A stretch of DNA of 64,000 nucleotides from Hydrangea macrophylla. Its lineage: Eukaryota > Streptophyta > Magnoliopsida > Cornales > Hydrangeaceae. The notes beneath the pieces are model-generated. The model made no database searches. It was not told the DNA's origin and was given only the letters and a program-made list of their open reading frames with translations. Below, piece after piece: positions 10,978-22,457 of this stretch. A program made the position numbers and the translations under genes. The stretch is from positions 29,338,637 to 29,402,636 of the forward strand of contig CM066994.1 of NCBI GenBank assembly GCA_033977485.1, written 5' to 3'. How positions within the stretch are numbered: position 1 is the stretch's first letter; every line of letters starts with the position of its first letter.

Positions 10978-12476
10978 TGTAAATTCTATTTTCACAACAT
11001 TAAATAAAATGCCAGTTTTATTTTAATACTGTGTATTATTCCTAGCAATGATATTATTTTAATAAATAATTAGTACCTGCTTTTTAATTGTAAATGCAAT
11101 GCCTTTAATTTTATAACCCTTAGTAGTTTTGTTTGTATTATCACGTAAAGACTGTGCTCCTAAGATACCCTAAGATTTAGGATAAAAGCCACTAATAAAA
11201 TACAGTGTCACATCGCCTACGTTATTGTCCCTAATGATTATGTTTGGGATATTTGATAAAGCAAATCGAACCAACTAAACTAGCCTAACTGACCAAACCA
11301 AACCGAAATAACCAAGTTAACTGATTGATTTCAATCAATCAGCCAGCTGCATTATGGACTGATTGAAAGCAATCAACTAGCTGTATTATTGATGCAAATC
11401 ATTTCCGTGAAATGATTACGTGTACTGAGTAAACGTTGTGTGGTGGAGGTGTGTGCTTCCTTTTAAACCAAGTGATTTCACTAATTGAGGTTATATATAC
11501 ACACACATACACACACATAACATTACACGCATCACTCTCAAACTCTCAAAGCAAACACAACACACACTTACGTACTGACACAAACACACATCTAAATACA
11601 CACCTAAACACGCTCTTACGTACTAATACAAACATACATACACTTCCAAAAGCTCTTCCCTCTCATTTGATCTCTCACTCTCAATCACTCTCCATTCACA
11701 CATATACATTCTGGTATTCGAGAGGAAGAAAAATAAATACTAAGAAGAAGAAAGGAATACAAAAATGGAATCACAGTAGAGGAGAAGAAGCTTAAGAAGC
11801 CATAGCCACATTTCCTAATATGGAGCTTTTATTTCGGTTTCTCAGAATTCTTTAGGAGCCTTAGTCCCGCCAAATTAGAAACTGGTGAGTCTCTTGAACC
11901 CACTCTTAATGTAGTACAAGTCATTACGCACAATCCGTGGGTTTCAAAAGTAAATGAATGCGTACATATATATATATATGTATATATATAGCCATGGAGG
12001 TCCAAAATTAGTGGTACCGAAAATGTCAACATAAATTAATTATGTAAATTGGAAATGGTAGATTACAGTCTCCATATGTTCAGTTTCAAGTATTAGCCAT
12101 TAATTCATAACGGTTGCAACGTACGATCAATCTCAAGTTTTGGCGACTCTCGGATTTTTACATATAATTAGAGCTACGGTAATAATTAATAATCAAGACA
12201 TATATATTCGTAATCTATACGAAAATACGAAGAGAATGGTATATTACAACCCCTGTTTGATTTAGTTATCAAAAACTCAAAATGCCCACTAGAACAGAGA
12301 AGTTGAGTATTGAAAACAAAGGGCTTGATCGATTAAGGGATGATCGATCAAGGGACCGTTTTTATGAAAGTTCTATTTTATGTTTTAAAACTATTGTACC
12401 TTCTGCCGTAACTATTGTACCGTATTGTATTACTGATTTAAAGAGAAGAACAGTGTCTAAACCTTTATGTTGATGA
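10978..12476 (+). mobile_element. Long LTR, family copy B, interrupted by the Tat element
   Basis: It begins TGTAAATTCTATTTTC, close to the start of copies A and C. It continues with a TATA-rich site near 11490, a CTCTC and CACACA-rich leader (11500-11710), and GGTGAGTCTCTTGAACCC near 11885. Two copies of a TGATCGATCAAGGG-type palindrome lie near 12325-12360. The later part of the LTR is absent because the Tat retrotransposon starts at 12477. Conservation is weaker than between A and C. Confidence 0.45.
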
Positions 12477-12732
12477 TGATGATGCCAAAAATTGGTAGAA
12501 GAAAAAAGAAGATGAAGACAAGGGGTTTGTACGTGGTTCAACCCTGTTAATTAAGAGACCTATGTCCATGTGGTATGTCGGAGCACTTGTACTAACAAAT
12601 CACCGGTGGCCTTTGGTGAACCAACAAGGTAGGCAGTACTACCAAAGACCGGCCGGGTATATGTGTATGAGTATTATGTATTGCAATTCTATGGAATAAG
12701 AATGCGATCCCCTTTTGAGGGGTGAGGGGTCT

Positions 12733-12740
12733 CTTTTATA
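12733..12740 (-). promoter_or_regulatory. TATA box in the left LTR, sense to gag-pol
   Basis: Read on the minus strand: TATAAAAG followed by AGACCCCTCACC. The same box is at 22712-22719 in the right LTR, where it would drive the element's genomic RNA. Confidence 0.6.
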
Positions 12741-13496
12741 GATACAAGGGACCACTCGTACTAGGTAAGACCACTGATTAGGAAGCCCAATCTAACTATG
12801 ATTAATTAACACAAATCATGGGGGTTTCCTAAGTGCATTAGGAAACAACTTGCACTTTCCATTAGTCTTCTAGTTGAGATGGAAAACTGTCTGGATTCTT
12901 GTGGGACAAGACACTAGACGCGCCTGGGCTGCGCTTACCGTGCGATGAGCCTGTACCGTACGCTCAAGCTGTAGGCTCGGACCGGGCGGTCTTTGCCGAA
13001 CAACCTGGGATGGTTTAGTAGCAAGTGCCCTTTCTGGATGACTCGGCATCTCTTTGCTGAGGTGGCAGTTTGACTTTGACCTGATATTTTTGTACCTATC
13101 AGCTGCCTCCCATTTTTGAGGCTGATGTGATGCTATATTAGATAAGGATTGAAAATCTGTGCAACCCGGTAGACTGCTCGGGACCCTATCCGGGATGTTA
13201 CTCGGGGCGGGACCCACCGCCTTGGCCAGCCGGGGACTGAACCTGACGGTATCCTCGAGGACCTGGGGTCGGTAGTTGCCACGTGTCAGGGAGTGGTTAG
13301 TTTGGTCAGGATCCAACGAGGTTGGTATAAGCGTAACCGAGCAGTTGCATCATAACTGAACCATCGCGCCGGGCATTCAATGCGCGCACCTTTTAAGGCA
13401 TCGCTTCACGTGCCCGAGGTGACAACTATCGGACGATTTAGGTAGGAAAAATTCCTGGCCGTTGGATCTGATTTGATCTGAACCGTACGTGCTGAT

Positions 13497-13504
13497 TATA
13501 TAAG
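13497..13504 (+). promoter_or_regulatory. Plus-strand TATA-like box upstream of the antisense ORF
   Basis: TATATAAG, followed by GGGTACTTGTGC, sits close to the inner end of the LTR and about 530 bp upstream of the antisense ORF start. It is the best candidate for that ORF's promoter; no other evidence. Confidence 0.45.
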
Positions 13505-13840
13505 GGGTACTTGTGCATTTTTTCTATTCTTGCTGTCCAGAGATAGACATTACCGAGCGGTTTAAGAGAAACAAGCCCCCGGTCAAGCTTCCCGAGCTCT
13601 TTCTATGCTTACTTCTTGTAAGTCTTCACCCCTCCAGTCTTGTAATTCTTTGCATTTTCTCTCCTTCTCTTCTTTTCATTCCCAAGTGAGACTGGAGAAT
13701 AGGAATCCGTTAGGGCTTTGTGAAGGAGTGGGACTTTTTCTTTCTTAGGTTCATCTTCCACTTCAGATCAAGTAGTGCAACAGGGCATTTGAATAGATCG
13801 GGTTGTCCAGGGAAAGTTCTAACCGAGTGCCACCTTACTC

Positions 13841-13980
13841 TGAAAACCTTGTATACTTTTCCTTTTAGGCTTTTAACCTTGCCTCCCCTATACCTCAGAC
13901 TTGGAGTCCCTGAAAACCTTGTATACTTTGCCTTTTAGGCTTTTAACCTTGCCTCCCCTATACCTCAGACTTGGAGTCCC
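13841..13980. repeat. Near-perfect 70-bp tandem duplication
   Basis: Units 13841-13910 and 13911-13980 differ at one position or so. Since 70 is not a multiple of three it would shift any frame running through it, so translation probably starts downstream at 14036. Confidence 0.9.
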
Positions 13981-14035
13981 TGACCTCTACCTAGGTCGCC
14001 GGTTATTTCCTCATCCAGTCACAGGAGCCTTAGAG

Positions 14036-16102
14036 ATGTGCCATTCTGGCTTTGATTCGTCTTCCCGGTCAGAGGATGAGCAGTCACTGTCAGGGACCCC
14101 AGACACAAGTTTAGACCCACCTTTTACGACCCCGTCTGACCAGCACAGTGAGGGTAGGATTCCCATCCGAGTGTCAGACGATGAGGCGGGTCAGGAGACC
14201 CCAGTAGCCTTCGTATCTCGGGGCTCAGGCGATGAAGCGCCGATCCCGGGTAGTCTTGAAGTGGCATTCGCATGTGAGTTTATTCCTTCTAGCTTGCGTA
14301 CCCAAGACCTTAGTCGGATTAGGGAAAGGTACGCCATTCCCGACCACTGTTCCTTGGCCGTACACCCCGGCGGGGCTCACCTCCACCAGTCGGGTTTTGT
14401 TACTCTCTATGAGGATGCCCTCATGGCTGGCTTCCGTATCCCCCTCCATTCGGTTGCCAGGGATGTTCTGATCTACCTAGGCCAGGATCGCCCCCGGGCA
14501 ATTAGTCCTGAACTGTTGGAGGTTCCTGATGGGGTCCATCTCTCTGTAGCCCCAAGTCTTCGGGTACGAACTCACCCTTCAAGAGTTCTTGTGGACCCAC
14601 CGATCGTTCCCAGTGCATGGGAAGGCCAAATTCTTCTCTTTTGGGGCCTGGCAGGGGAGAAAAATCATCATCAACTGCCCGAGCAATAACAAGGGGTGAA
14701 AGAACAAATTCTTCCAAGTGTCTACCCCCGGGCTCTGTGAGAAAGCCCCAGAAATCCAATTGAAGACTTCCTGGGCGGGGGAGCTGAGGTATAAGCCCAT
14801 TCTGTCATCTCTTTTTTGTTTTCTTTCGTTTTTTGTTGCAATCATGGGACTAACCGTTTCAGGCTTTGTTTTGCAATGGGGTTGGTTGACCCACCGAGCA
14901 TCCCCGAGGAGTGCTAGAACAGGATCAGGCGCTTGGCGAACCTGCCTACGAATGTCTGGAACGTGCTGACCTAGTAGGGAGATCGAAAGTTAACTTACGA
15001 TCCAGATCAGCCCGTCGAAGCCCCTGTATTTCCTCCAATCATCCCTGGTAAGCTTTCGGGAGAATTCCTTAGCCTCGGCTATTTTTCATTGCTTTTCCAG
15101 TCCTTAACCGCTTGATCTTTCCCTTCGCAGAAATGGGTCCCAGGAGAGATCCGGAGTTGCTGAGGGCCAGACAGGCCACAACCGCTGCCTGGATGGCAAA
15201 GAGAGGAAAAAGACCGGCTGTCAAGGCCGCGGGTGGCGACCAGCCGCTTAGGCGGCTAAGGCATGGAACAACGGCTCACCAGGACCCGGGGGAGACGTCG
15301 GTTCCCTGAGTGGTGGTGGTTCCGGACACCGCTCCCGGGGCGGATCCACCATCCGGGACACCGCTGGGAGAGTCGGCAGAAATCCGAGAGAAGGTCAGAC
15401 CGGGCCTTCTCCTGAGCCAAGTGGAGATGTGTACCAACATGCCTCCCCAGGCTTTCCAAGGGTGGCTGTACAGCCTCTCCCACTTTATAAGTAATTCCAC
15501 CACCTCCTTCTTCGTCCTTTTTATTCTGTCTGCTTCATTGACCGACCGGTTTATGCTTACTTTTTGCTGGTCAGCTGCATGGCTGCTAGAGCCGAGTCAT
15601 TCCTGCCCTGCCTACCTAGGAGGGCCACCACTGCTCAAGCTACCCTGTCAAAGGAGCGGGCAGCCTTGGAGGCTAAGGAGACCGCCCTCGCCATGTAGAA
15701 GGACAAGGTTAAGGGCTTGGCTTTGGGCCTGGGTGCAGCGCAGGCGAAGTTGGCGACCGCCTTAGTGGAACTAGAGACCGTCCGGGCAAGTCTGGAAGTA
15801 GCGGAGGCTAGGGAAAGGCTCTGGCCGAGACAGCGGCGTCAGGGTCTACCGAGGAGGCCTTCGATGATGGCTTCTTTCAGGGCTACGAGGACTTGAAGAG
15901 AAAGTTCGCCCGAGACCATCCCGAGTGGGACATCTCGTCTTATGAAGGGATGGACTCGGACTACTGGGACGTGGGGCCCTCTGCTGCCGAAGGTACTGAT
16001 GTTGAGGCTGAACCGGCTGAGGATGTTGCTCTGAGCGGGGATGCTACCTCGGGAGGAGAGGTTGGAGAGACCGAGGAGGTGGTCGTTGTCGACGACGTTT
16101 AG
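14036..16102 (+). pseudogene. Antisense ORF of the Tat element (putative gypsy-type transposon domain), broken
   Basis: From an ATG at 14036 the frame reads MCHSGFDSSSRSEDEQS, then an acidic Ser/Thr-rich stretch, then IRERYAIPDHCSLAV and GFVTLYEDALMAGFRIPLHS. This matches the plant 'putative gypsy type transposon' domain (Pfam PF04195 by recognition). At about 14530-14570 a frameshift occurs: the conserved ending GWKNKFFQVSTPG continues in another frame. Later pieces look like further exons: MGPRRDPELLRARQATTAAW after an AG at 15131, and DLKRKFARDHPEWDISSYEG followed by an acidic tail ending EEVVVVDDV at 16099. Introns would lie between them. It is encoded opposite to gag-pol, as known for Tat elements. 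Its function is unknown; this copy is probably dead. Confidence 0.75.
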
Positions 16103-16917
16103 TTTCTTATCTGGTGTCTTTCTTTTACATGTATTACCGTTGTTTTTTTTTTTTGGGAGGCTACTACAACTGCCCCCCAGGCATTGTACATATTTTTGCT
16201 GTTAAAGAAAAGGTCCTTCGAGGCAGCCTTTTGTACTAACCGTTTATATTTTTGTACTTGCCTGTGTTTATAATTGCTTGTGCCCGATCGGTTGTAAGCC
16301 TTGCCAAAATCTTGCCTTAGTAAAAGTTATGGGACTGTGACCAGTGGAGAACACTTGGTCTTCTATGGAGCCGTACTCTCAAACTTCCCGAACCGTTGAC
16401 GGCTTGGGGGTTTTTAGGTCCCGTCCGGTGTTGTATTGGGTTTTGGTCCCCTGTTACTACCCGAACAGTTTCTCTGGGCACTGTAGGTACTTAGGAATGT
16501 CTTGGAATTCCAAGTCCTATTAGTGCTTAGTGTGATTCCCTGTTTTAGTCTAGTTCCCCCTACCCCCCAAGCTTTTGTTAAGGCGGGTGTTGGTGAAGGG
16601 AGTGACCGTAGGGAATCGACCCGGAATGTTGGTAGTTCCGGGGTCCTTTAAGTTTGCTATCATTAGCCACCTAGAAAGGGTTTGCCCCCCATCGTAGTTT
16701 CGGGGCCTAAGCAAAACTTGTGCCTTGGGTGTCATCCCAAGGTCATTTTATGCCTCGGGTGTAATCCTGAGTTCTTTTTGTGCCTCAGGTGTAATCCCGA
16801 GGTCTTTTTGGTTCGATGGGACAGGATGAAGGATTGCTTTGCACAAAGAATTTTTATTTGATATGTAAATAAAACTGCCCATAAAGAGCTACAAAGTTCC
16901 TAACACTAAGTCGTGCC
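16103..16917. other. Non-coding spacer between pol and the antisense ORF
   Basis: There is no supported gene. The phrase GGTGTNATCCYGAGGTC occurs three times near 16725-16805 (a short tandem repeat of about 33 bp). A T-run lies at 16144-16154, just after the antisense ORF stop. Confidence 0.6.
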
Positions 16918-17920
16918 TCATTGACAGTACTTGCGAAGGTGCTGCACGTTCCAAGGGTGAGACAGGTCACGTCCGTCCAAAGTTTGCAACCAGTAGGTCC
17001 CCGGGCGGTTGACTCGGGTGACCCTGTAGAGTCCTTCCCAATTTGGCCCCAACTTCCCGTGGCTCTTGTTCTTGGTAGACTAGTTTACTGCCTTAAGGAC
17101 TAGGTCTCCCATCTAGAAACTGCGATTCTTTACCTTGCTATTGAAGTACCGTGCGACCCTCTGCTTGTATGCTGCCACCTTTAGATATGTCTGGTCTCTT
17201 TTCTCTTTGATTAGGTCGAGTTCTTCTCTAAGTGCTTCCTCATTGCCTTGCTCACTGAAATTCGCCACCCGAAACGTTGGTAATTCGAGCTCTGTGGGTA
17301 CCACTGCCTCAAAGCTATAGGTAAGTGAGGACGGTGTTTCTCTTATCGCCACTCGGGGAGTGGTACGGTAAGCCCACAAAAGTGTCGGTAGTTCATCAGC
17401 CCAAAGTCCCTTGGCCTGTTCAAGTCTTGTTTTAACGGACTGCAGAATTATTTGGTTTGTCACCTCTTCTTGGCCATTGGCTTGGGGATGCTCGGGAGAA
17501 GAGTAGTGGTTTGATATACCGTAGCCCGAGCAGAATTGCCTAAATACCGGGGTGTCGAACTGCCTGCCATTATCGCTGATTAGTACCTGGGGGGTGCCGA
17601 ACCTACTGAGGATGTTTTTCACAATGAAACCTTCCATCTTTTTCTCGGTTATAGTTGCCAAGCCCACTTGGTAAAGTAGTCCATAGCGAACACGACAAGT
17701 CTGACCTGCCCCCTTATCGTAGGTACAGGTCCGACTATGTCAATGACCCACTGAGCAAACGGCCAGGGGCTGAGGATTGGAGTTTGGAACTGTGCCGGAC
17801 GGTTGATCATTTGGCATGCCTCTGGCACTTGTCACACTTTTTGACGTACTCTCGAGAGTCCCAGGCCATCGTTGGCCAGTAATACCCTTGTAACAGAGCT
17901 TTGTGAGAGAGTGCTCGATC
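16918..17920 (-). pseudogene. Tat integrase, frameshifted
   Basis: The zinc-binding part ends at about 17810 with KKCDKCQRHAK. The core then appears in pieces: FAQWVIDIVGPVPTIRGQ with the first catalytic Asp, VLISDNGRQFDTP with the second, and HPQANGQEEVTNQIIL with the Glu, so all three acidic residues remain. A frameshift lies near 17665, between MDYFTKW and the GLATITEKKMEGF frame. The C-terminal region (LGPNWEGLYRVTRVNRPGT, HPWNVQHLRKY) ends at a stop at 16918-16920, with one in-frame stop before it. Integrase inserts the reverse-transcribed copy; this one cannot be made intact. Confidence 0.85.
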
Positions 17921-18910
17921 TCCAACGTGGTTTCCACACACCCCCTCATGGATTTCATATAAGATTCCTTGAACTTGGGCAGGATGAACGCATTGGAAAT
18001 AGGGGATGGAGAACCCCCCTTTATAGAGCACGCCATCAACGAGGTGATATCTGGCCGCCCGGTACTTTACCCGTCGGGCTTGATCCTTTTCGTCCGGTAG
18101 GGCACCAGTTGTGAGGAACATCGTGATCGGATCCATCCAGCTAGGCCCTAAGGTGGCCAACTCGACCTCCATGCCTCCTGAGTTGGCCATACTAGGCTCA
18201 GGTAAGTATTCTATTCTTATCCCGGGTAGATCCGACTCAGAGGATGAAGCAAGGCGGGCTAACCGGTCGGCCCTCGTATTTTTTTCCCTCGGGATCTGTG
18301 TGATGGAGAACCCCTTAAGCTTCTTTGAGATTGTGCGGACGAGGGCTAGGTAGGCAACCATGTTGTCTTCCCAAGCCTCGTACTCCTGATTGACTTGATT
18401 GACCATGAGCTGGGAGTCACTGTACCCCTGGATTTGCTGCTCGCCCATTGAGTGGGCTAACTGCAGCCCAACCTACAAGGCTTCATATTCGGCCTCGTTG
18501 TTAGAGGCCCGAAACCCAAACCTTAGTACGCACTCCAATTGAATCCCATCGGGTGTAGTTAGGATGATCCCCGCCCCGCTGCCTCATTTGTTGGAAGACC
18601 CGTCCACGTACAGTACCCAGGTCGGGGTACCAGATTGTAGACCGGGCAGTAATTCGGGCGGGGCAAGCTCCTCGATCGGATTTTCTGGGTATGTGAACTC
18701 TACGAGAAAATCCGCTACGACCTGTCCTTTGATTGCCGTTCGGGGTCTATAGACCACTTCAAATTCCTCCAACTCCAATGCCCACTTGATAAGCCTTCCG
18801 GACGTCTCAGGCCTACTCAGGATCAGGCGGAGGGGGTTGGTCTGTGAGGACCACAACGACATAGGCCTGAAAGTATGGGCAGAGTCTTCGGGCAGATGTG
18901 GCGAGGGCAA
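17921..18910 (-). pseudogene. Tat RNase H region and integrase zinc finger, broken
   Basis: ETSGRLIKWALELEEFEVVY and RPRTAIKGQVVADFLVEF mark the end of the first RNase H-like domain. WVLYVDGSSNK then starts a second RNase H, followed by ASNNEAEYEAL and YSDSQLMVNQVNQEYEA with several breaks (a frameshift and stops near 18450-18585). A second RNase H is a known trait of Tat elements. The zinc-finger region follows, with HLVDGVLYKGG and HEGVCGNHVGDRAL. Confidence 0.8.
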
Positions 18911-19910
18911 AGGCGAGCTTCTCGATGTGGGAGTACTGGCTTTCCGTGCCTTAAAGTGCCCGACTTGTGTAATAATTCAGGAACTGTATCCCATACTCCT
19001 CTCGAATAAGTGTCTGTTGAAGGTGACACCGTCAAGTAAAGAAACACTTCCTCTGGTACGGGCGTTGAGAGGAGGGGAGGCGATGTCAGGTATTTCTTGA
19101 GATCCTGTAACGCCTCTTCACACTCTTCTGACCATTGAAATGCTTTGCGGAGGATTTTGAAAAATGGAAGGCACCAGTCGGTAGCTCGGGAAACGAACTT
19201 GTTCAGTGCAGCTACCCATCCGGGCATACTCTGTACTTTTTTGGTTGACCTGGGTGACCGCATGTTAATGATGGCCTGAATTTTTTGGGGTTTGCCTCGA
19301 TCCCCCGTCTGCTGACTAAGTGTCCTAGAAACTTCCCGGATGAGACTCCAAATGTGCACTTAGCCGGGTTCAACCTCATCCGGTACTTTCTTAAGATGCT
19401 GAAGGCCCCGGCCAGGTGCTCGAGATGGTCGAACTCATCTCGGCTTTTGACCAAAAGGTCGTCAACGTACACCTCCATTGACTTCCTTATCAAATCTCTG
19501 AACATGCAATTGACCAGATGTTGATAAGTTGCCCCAGCATTTTTGAGGCCAAAGGACATCACCTTGTAGCAGTATGTCCCCTGGTCGGTGATGAAAGAAG
19601 CCTTTTCTTCGTCCCCGGGATACATGTTGATCTGATTGTATCCTGAGTAGGCTTCCGTGAAGGAGAGGTGTGCGTGGCTAACCGTGGAGTCCACAAGGAG
19701 GTCTATCCTAGGCAGCGGATAGCAGTCCTTAGGACAAGCTTTGTTCAGGTCGGTGAAGTCCACGCACATCCTCCATTTTTCGCTGCTCTTCTTGACTAGC
19801 ATCACATTTGCTAACCAAACGGGATTCTGCACCTCCCTAATGGACTCCGCTTTGAGAAGTTTCCTGATTTCTTCGCACACTGCTTCCTACCTTTCGGGAG
19901 CCATGCCCCT
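18911..19910 (-). pseudogene. Tat reverse transcriptase, broken, YVDD retained
   Basis: The frame 19880-19212 reads KWRMCVDFTDLNKACPKD, YPLPRIDLLVDS, GAFSILRKYRMRLNPAKC and the active-site MEVYVDDLLVKS. The first catalytic Asp, normally in LSFMDAYSGYNQ, is Glu here (LSFTEAYSGYNQ). Upstream, GMAPER is followed by a TAG stop at 19887-19889, where CAG (Gln) would be expected. Frameshifts near 19270 and 19050 separate the thumb and connection parts. Confidence 0.85.
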
Positions 19911-20249
19911 TCTCTTCTGCTTAACCGGTAGGGAGTTCGGGTCGATGTTGAGACGGTGGGACATGACCCGGGAGTTAGTCCCAGGCATGTCTTCATGGTA
20001 CCAGGCAAAGACGTCCTGGTTCTCCTCAGGAACTGGATCAACTTTTCTCTAAGACTTGGTTCTAGGAGAGAGCCAACACTAACGGACAGGTTGGGAAATT
20101 GTGGGTCCAGCAGCACTTGCTCTAGATCCTCTACCGGGCCCACTCCATCCCTCACGCCCCTCGGGTCCATCTCCTGAATGCTCAGCATTTCTGTGATTAC
20201 CTCTCTGCATAGGAAGCTGACATAGTAGCTCCGAGCGGTTGCTTGATCT

Positions 20250-20720
20250 CCACGCAAACTTCCCGGACTACGGGTGGTTGGGAACTTGATCATCAAGTTG
20301 TAGTTTGACGTAACCGCCTTGGCTTTGTTGAGCGTGGGCCTTCCAAGGATGACGTTGTACGCGGATGGAGCCTCCGCTACCACGAAGTTTGCCATTACTG
20401 AGACTTGCTGTGGGTAGGTTCCCATCAGAACCAGCAGCTCGATCTTCCAGAGCGGTTGTGTGCTGGAATCGTTGAACCCTACTAAGGGAGTGGCTACTGG
20501 TCAGAGCCGGCCCCTCAATATCCTGAACTGATCAAAGGCCGATGAGCTATTGGTGTCTACCAACACTCTCTTCACCATGTAATTGGCTATAAAGAGCGTC
20601 ACCACCAGCGGATCGTCGTGGGGCAGTGAAGGTCCCTTGCATCGTCGGAAGAAAACGTCGGCACATCGGTTGGTGGAGAGTTGGCTGATTGGACGTGCAG
20701 GACATCTGCTTGGGATGCTC
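20250..20720 (-). pseudogene. Tat aspartic protease remnant with altered active site
   Basis: On the minus strand a frame reads DPLVVTLFIANYMVKRVLV followed by DTNSS at 20557-20543, where retroviral-type proteases have DTGSS. It continues FDQFR and, after a break, VVAEAPSAYNVILGRPTLN and VTSNYNLMIKFPT. Losing the Gly beside the catalytic Asp should inactivate it. The change from a GGN to an AAT codon is two G-to-A changes. Confidence 0.75.
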
Positions 20721-20739
20721 GAGCATGCCTCTTTCTAGC

Positions 20740-22443
20740 CTACTGTGAGTCCCCTCCGCCCGATGTTCCTCCGGAGATAACGTTGATTTGACTGAGGGGC
20801 TGTGGCTGCTCGAGAGCTTGGGCATCTGGCCAAGGTCGTCTATCTACGATGACGAACTCGGTGAGGTGACCTTGCTCGATGGGCTTCTTAATGGCGATCT
20901 TTAGCTTAAAGCAGTCATCCGTGTAGTGACCATGATCTTTGTGGTACCGGTAGAACTTGTCCCGGTTTCTCTTCTCGGGCAGGCTCTTCAGCTTCGTCGG
21001 TTGTTTGAGCAACCTCTAAGCCTCGGCGGTGGCCATGACTTCATGAATAGGCCAGGAAAGAGGTGTGAAGGCAATCGGGGCCTGATCCCAATCGCCTCAC
21101 TGTTGATCCTACCTCAGCTTCTTTCCCAAGCCCTTCTCAGAACTTTTGCATTTCCGCTTCGGCTTCGGGGAACCGTCCTCCGATTGGCTTGAACGTTTAG
21201 ACTTCAGGAACTCCTCGGTGTCAATGTACTTTCCCACCCTCTCCGAGAATTCTACCAAAGTGATCGGCCGGTTATGGTGGAACAACGTGACTACCTTGGT
21301 GTTCTAAACTCCCGAGCAGAAGGCAGTGATCGCGATCGCCTCGTTCAGGTCATGGATCTGGAGCTTCTATCGGTTGAATCAATCGACATTATCCTTCAGA
21401 GACTCTCCTTCCGCTGCTTCACAGTAAGAAGTTGGAGGTCTTGCTATGGCCTACCAAGCATGCCTATGAATTGGCTGACAAAGAGTTTAATGAGTTCTTT
21501 AAAATTGTCGACCGACTGGGGCTTCAAGGAGTGGAACCACTGCGCTGCGGGGCCCCTCAAGGTGCTAGGGAAAGCCAAACAATACAGCTCATCAGCATTG
21601 GTTGCCAATACCATTTGGGCCTTGTGTGTCCGAACATGGTCGACTGGGCTGCCCGAACCATTGTACGAGTCAAGGTAAGGCTATTTAAATTTACGCGGGA
21701 TGGCAAATCCGTTCCTTGATCTGGCTTCTTCGATTTCTCTATCTGTTTTTCCAGGTCCTTGATCCGGGCTTCTACGCCCTCCCAATTTTCGTCACGCGCG
21801 TGCTCTGTACGCTTGGCGTCGTGCGCAGGTTCAATGTGTAGATCGGGTCAGACGAGGAAGCCTCCTCTTCGAAGTGCGCCGTCCTTTGGGATAGGGCTCG
21901 ACTTTGGCTTCGGTTAATCGTGTGCCTTAGATTGCTTCGGCTCTTGGCCGAGCGGTCCTTGGCTGACTCCCGGGCCTGTCGCTCTGGCCCTTCCCCTTTG
22001 GCTGCGCGTTGTTGTTAATAATATCTCTAGCGTCCCCCGTGCGGTTTAGATCGGCACAGGCACGTTGCCTGGTCTGTATAGGATCTCAGCCTTGCTCATC
22101 GTTCCCAAGCCACTCAACCTCCTTAGAAGACGTTGGTGCAGTATGGGCACGTCGTCCAGTACGCCAGGGTACCTAACTAAGATCATCATTCCCGAGTTGT
22201 ACCTCGATTTGTGGGGGCTTGTTCTATCGGGGCAACAGAGCCTCAATTTGTCGTTGGGTCCGGCGCTGGCCCTCTAGGAGTTGTTCCAAAGTTGCAGTGA
22301 CTTGCTCGTGAGTCATGGAGATCACTAACTGGTCGGTTAGGGGATCCGCCTGATCCGTCGGCTGAGCAGTTTTTTTGTTCTTCTTTGGAGGAATGATGAT
22401 CAGTCAAAGATTTGCTTTTCGGGAGAAATCTGTTCTTTCCCAT
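20740..22443 (-). pseudogene. Tat gag, degraded
   Basis: A candidate ATG at 22443-22441 lies just inside the primer-binding site. The core reads SPVDHVRTHKAQMVLATNAD, LAFPSTLRGPAAQWFHSLKP and NFKELIKLFVSQFIG between about 21690 and 21450, then in-frame stops (near 21440, 21370 and 21300). Later come FSERVGKYIDTEEFLKSK and, at 20990-20740, RDKFYRYHKDHGHYTDDCFK and INVISGGTSGGG, typical of the Tat gag C-terminus before the protease. It would form the virus-like particle in an intact element. Confidence 0.8.
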
Positions 22444-22457
22444 AAACGGTGCCAAAC
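22440..22457 (-). other. Primer-binding site of the Tat element
   Basis: Minus-strand TTTGGCACCGTTTATGGG lies one base inside the right LTR (which ends CATCA). It resembles the TTTGGCGCCGT-type sites known in Tat elements. The tRNA used cannot be decided here. Confidence 0.7.

Larger units (their letters stand above)
12477..13520 (-). repeat. 3' LTR of the Tat element (inner end approximate)
   Basis: 12477-13025 matches the right LTR. Beyond that there is no partner; the inner end is guessed at GTGCA before a pyrimidine run near 13520. The LTR starts TGATGATGCC on the plus strand, preceded by another TGATGA. Confidence 0.65.

Noticed and set aside
12471..12476. TGATGA as target duplication of the Tat element
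   Set aside because: The right LTR is truncated at about 23005, so no partner can exist to confirm it; TGATGA also repeats the LTR start itself.
13720..13938. Open frame upstream of the antisense ORF
   Set aside because: It runs into the 70-bp duplication and ends; the conserved protein start fits ATG 14036.
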